A stretch of 7,027 nucleotides of DNA from Oscillospiraceae bacterium (GTDB taxonomy: Bacteria; Bacillota; Clostridia; Oscillospirales; Ruminococcaceae). Position 1 is the first letter of the stretch. Each line of letters starts with the position of its first letter. Both the position numbers and the translations under genes were made by a program. The stretch covers positions 1 to 7,027 of the forward strand of contig JAFYEQ010000385.1 of assembly GCA_017544185.1 (NCBI GenBank), written 5' to 3'. The notes under the pieces were generated by a model that did no database searches, had not been told where the DNA came from, and saw nothing but the letters and a program-made list of their open reading frames with translations. Of the stretch, positions 5,766-7,027 are shown piece after piece.

Positions 5766-6317
5766 TCAGCGGTCGTCACGAAGCTGTGCGTAGTAGGCTT
5801 CATCGCATATCCCCATGTTATCGCGCCCTGAGCTGCGAAGAGTGCCCTCGTGGATCATGCCGCATTTGCGCATCACCTTGCCCGAGTTCTCGTTCCTCGT
5901 GTCGTGCTTGGCTTCGATCCTGTTCACGCCTACCACGTCGAACAGATGGTCCATGACGGCCTTCAGTGATTCCGACATTATACCCTGATGCCACCACTTC
6001 CTGCTCAGGCAGTACCCGATATGCGCTATGGAGATCTCTTCGTCAAGGTGTACCACTGCGATATCGCCGATGGGATCATCGGGGGTATCTTTGAACGCGA
6101 TGGCCCAGTGATAGTTATTGTCGTTCCTGTACAGACCGATCCACGTTTTAAGAATGCTCCTGGTCATATCTACGTCCGTATGTACGGGCCAGGTCAGGTA
6201 CTTTATCACTTCAGGATCCGATGCCCAGTTGGTATACACAGCCTCTGCGTCATCGACGGTATACCTGCGGAGCATCAGCCTGTCCGTGGTCAGCGTGGTA
6301 GTTCCTGTATGCTGCAT
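5766..6317 (-). CDS. RimJ/RimL-type GNAT N-acetyltransferase
   Basis: A 183-residue acetyltransferase of the Acetyltransf_3 (RimJ/RimL) type, which transfers acetyl from acetyl-CoA to protein N-termini or other amines; the substrate here is unknown. The protein opens with LTTDRLMLRRYTVDDAEAVYTNWASDPEVIKYLTW in the usual style (residues 9-43). WAIAFKDTPDDPIGDIAV and IAHIGYCLSRKWWHQGIMSES (99-117) cover the core strands and the CoA loop. NRIEAKHDTRNENSGKVMRKCGMIHEGTLR (132-161) is the conserved C-terminal part. The start at 6317 is set by AGGAGG 7 bases upstream; the frame is open further, to an ATG at 6383, but that extension runs through the hairpin repeat and has no ribosome site. No clear promoter is visible upstream and the aldolase terminator lies before it, so its transcription start is uncertain. 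Confidence 0.92.
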   Translation of the reverse strand: MQHTGTTTLTTDRLMLRRYTVDDAEAVYTNWASDPEVIKYLTWPVHTDVDMTRSILKTWIGLYRNDNNYHWAIAFKDTPDDPIGDIAVVHLDEEISIAHIGYCLSRKWWHQGIMSESLKAVMDHLFDVVGVNRIEAKHDTRNENSGKVMRKCGMIHEGTLRSSGRDNMGICDEAYYAQLRDDR

Positions 6318-6324
6318 CTCACAG

Positions 6325-6330
6325 CCTCCT
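6325..6330 (-). promoter_or_regulatory. Ribosome binding site fixing the start at 6317
   Basis: AGGAGG on the minus strand, 7 bases before the ATG at 6317. It decides against the longer start at 6383. Confidence 0.88.
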
Positions 6331-6369
6331 TTCTGTATCAAAACGATGATCAAATGCTGAATGGTCCGG

Positions 6370-6389
6370 AGCGGTGGGGGCAAGCCCCC
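6370..6389. repeat. Dispersed hairpin repeat, copy 2 of 2
   Basis: AGCGGTGGGGGCAAGCCCCC, identical to 5501-5520 and in the same orientation. Here the stem extends to 7 bp: GTGGGGG (6374-6380), loop CAAG, CCCCCAC (6385-6391). It lies between the aldolase terminator and the RimJ/RimL-type gene, about 53 bases before that gene's start, so it could be part of its 5' leader. Confidence 0.75.
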
Positions 6390-6421
6390 ACACTACGAAA
6401 GTGTTACGACATATCGTGTTA
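6390..6421. other. Cluster of small inverted and direct repeats
   Basis: ACACT and AGTGT (6390-6394, 6400-6404) form a 5-bp stem, ACGA and TCGT (6406-6409, 6414-6417) a 4-bp stem, and GTGTTA is repeated directly at 6401-6406 and 6416-6421, 15 bases apart. It follows the hairpin repeat in the gap between aldolase and the acetyltransferase. It could be a protein-binding site or leader structure, or chance. Confidence 0.3.
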
Positions 6422-6441
6422 TCCGGTGTTTCATATATAGC

Positions 6442-6470
6442 AAAAGAGCTGCCCGTGAGGGCAGCTCCTT
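6442..6470 (-). terminator. Rho-independent terminator of the aldolase gene
   Basis: On the minus strand GAGCTGCCC pairs perfectly with GGGCAGCTC over 9 bp around a TCAC loop, extended by a G-U and two A-T pairs, followed by TTTTGC. It starts about 26 bases after the aldolase stop codon. Confidence 0.88.
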
Positions 6471-6496
6471 ATCAACAACGAAGATACGGTCAAGCA

Positions 6497-7027
6497 TCAA
6501 GCCTTGCCTATGCAGCCGAATACCTCGTACTTCTCCTTGACCTTTGCCTTGATAGCCTCGTAGCCGGGAGCGAGCACCTTTCTGGGGTCGAAGCCCTTGC
6601 CGACCTTGTCCTTGCCCTCTTCGATGTACTGTCTGGTAGCAGCAGCGAATACGAGCTGGCACTCTGTGTTGACGTTGATCTTGGATACGCCCAGGTCGAT
6701 AGCCTTCTGTACCTGCTCATCGGGGATACCTGTGCCGCCGTGGAGAACGAGAGGCATATCAGGACCTATAGCAGCCTTGATCTTCTCGAGCACGTCGAAG
6801 CGGAGGCCGGGCCAGTTCTCGGGATATACACCGTGGATGTTGCCGATACCTGCTGCGAGCATAGTAACGCCGAGAGATGCGATCTTAGCGCACTCCTCGG
6901 GATCCGCGCACTCGCCCATACCGACGACGCCGTCTTCCTCGCCGCCGATGGAGCCTACCTCTGCCTCCAGGGAGAGACCCAGGATATCACAGGTATTTAC
7001 AAGAGCGGTGGTCTTAGCCAGGTTCTC
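6497..7027 (-). CDS. fba: Fructose-bisphosphate aldolase, class II (5' part off the window)
   Basis: The glycolytic, zinc-dependent aldolase that splits and forms fructose 1,6-bisphosphate from dihydroxyacetone phosphate and glyceraldehyde 3-phosphate in the cytoplasm. The frame is open to the right edge and 176 codons are visible; the first 130 or so of a typical 300-residue protein are missing. The visible part has LEAEVGSIGGEEDG, whose spacing matches E. coli zinc ligand Glu174 and catalytic Glu182, then zinc-ligand His in GIGNIHGVYP (codon near 6833-6835), zinc-ligand His in LVLHGGTG (near 6740-6742), and the phosphate and substrate segment VSKINVNTECQ. The C-terminus GFDPRKVLAPGYEAIKAKVKEKYEVFG is complete. 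Ile is coded 11 times by ATC and twice by ATA, unlike the ATA-rich neighbours, as expected for a highly expressed gene. Confidence 0.96.
   Translation of the reverse strand, partial: ENLAKTTALVNTCDILGLSLEAEVGSIGGEEDGVVGMGECADPEECAKIASLGVTMLAAGIGNIHGVYPENWPGLRFDVLEKIKAAIGPDMPLVLHGGTGIPDEQVQKAIDLGVSKINVNTECQLVFAAATRQYIEEGKDKVGKGFDPRKVLAPGYEAIKAKVKEKYEVFGCIGKA

Noticed and set aside
6318..6383. Longer N-terminus for the RimJ/RimL-type protein, from an ATG at 6383
   Set aside because: The extension translates the hairpin repeat, has no ribosome site, and AGGAGG sits correctly before the ATG at 6317.
5988..6440. Plus-strand frame of 150 codons opposite the RimJ/RimL-type gene
   Set aside because: It is antisense to a gene with full GNAT motifs and runs through the intergenic repeats.

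Overview
The window looks like chromosomal DNA of a gut or rumen Firmicute of the Oscillospiraceae, most likely Ruminococcus-like. This rests on codon habits (heavy use of ATA for Ile and of CCC/GAG/AAG), consensus sigma-A promoters, strong AGGAGG-type ribosome sites and close match in memory to proteins of that group; it is an inference, not a database result.

Layout. The plus strand, 1-3986, carries four genes. First comes the C-terminal part of a DUF3160 protein whose start lies off the left edge. It overlaps a small exported or membrane-anchored protein with one VCBS-type calcium loop. Then a clear promoter (1918-1946) drives an asparagine-synthetase-like gene translationally coupled to a GNAT acetyltransferase, ended by a hairpin terminator. 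The minus strand, read from the right edge leftwards, carries the 3' part of class II fructose-bisphosphate aldolase with its terminator, a RimJ/RimL-type acetyltransferase, a tRNA-Lys(UUU) with its own perfect-consensus promoter and UUCG terminator, and a two-gene operon of an HTH regulator and a HipA/CtkA-like kinase. The two strands converge near 4014-4056.

The most interesting unit is the HTH-kinase pair (4057-5399) with its control region (5400-5486). The kinase starts almost at the Gly-rich Ser loop of HipA-type kinases, so it lacks the HipA N-terminal subdomain. Its HTH partner is longer than a simple HipB and carries an extra domain of about 100 residues. The promoter is crossed by a perfect 15-bp inverted repeat whose two arms are each weakly palindromic and 33 bp apart. 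This has the form of an autoregulated toxin-antitoxin cassette with the HipBST parts arranged differently. Its codon use is more AT-rich than that of its neighbours and it sits just downstream of a tRNA gene, as expected for an acquired cassette, although no attachment-site duplication is visible.

Secondary points: the asparagine-synthetase-like protein has a complete synthetase half but has lost the first part of the glutaminase domain, including the nucleophilic Cys. A 20-bp hairpin-forming repeat occurs twice, each time between a terminator and the next minus-strand gene. Three terminators of unrelated genes share the same sequence core.
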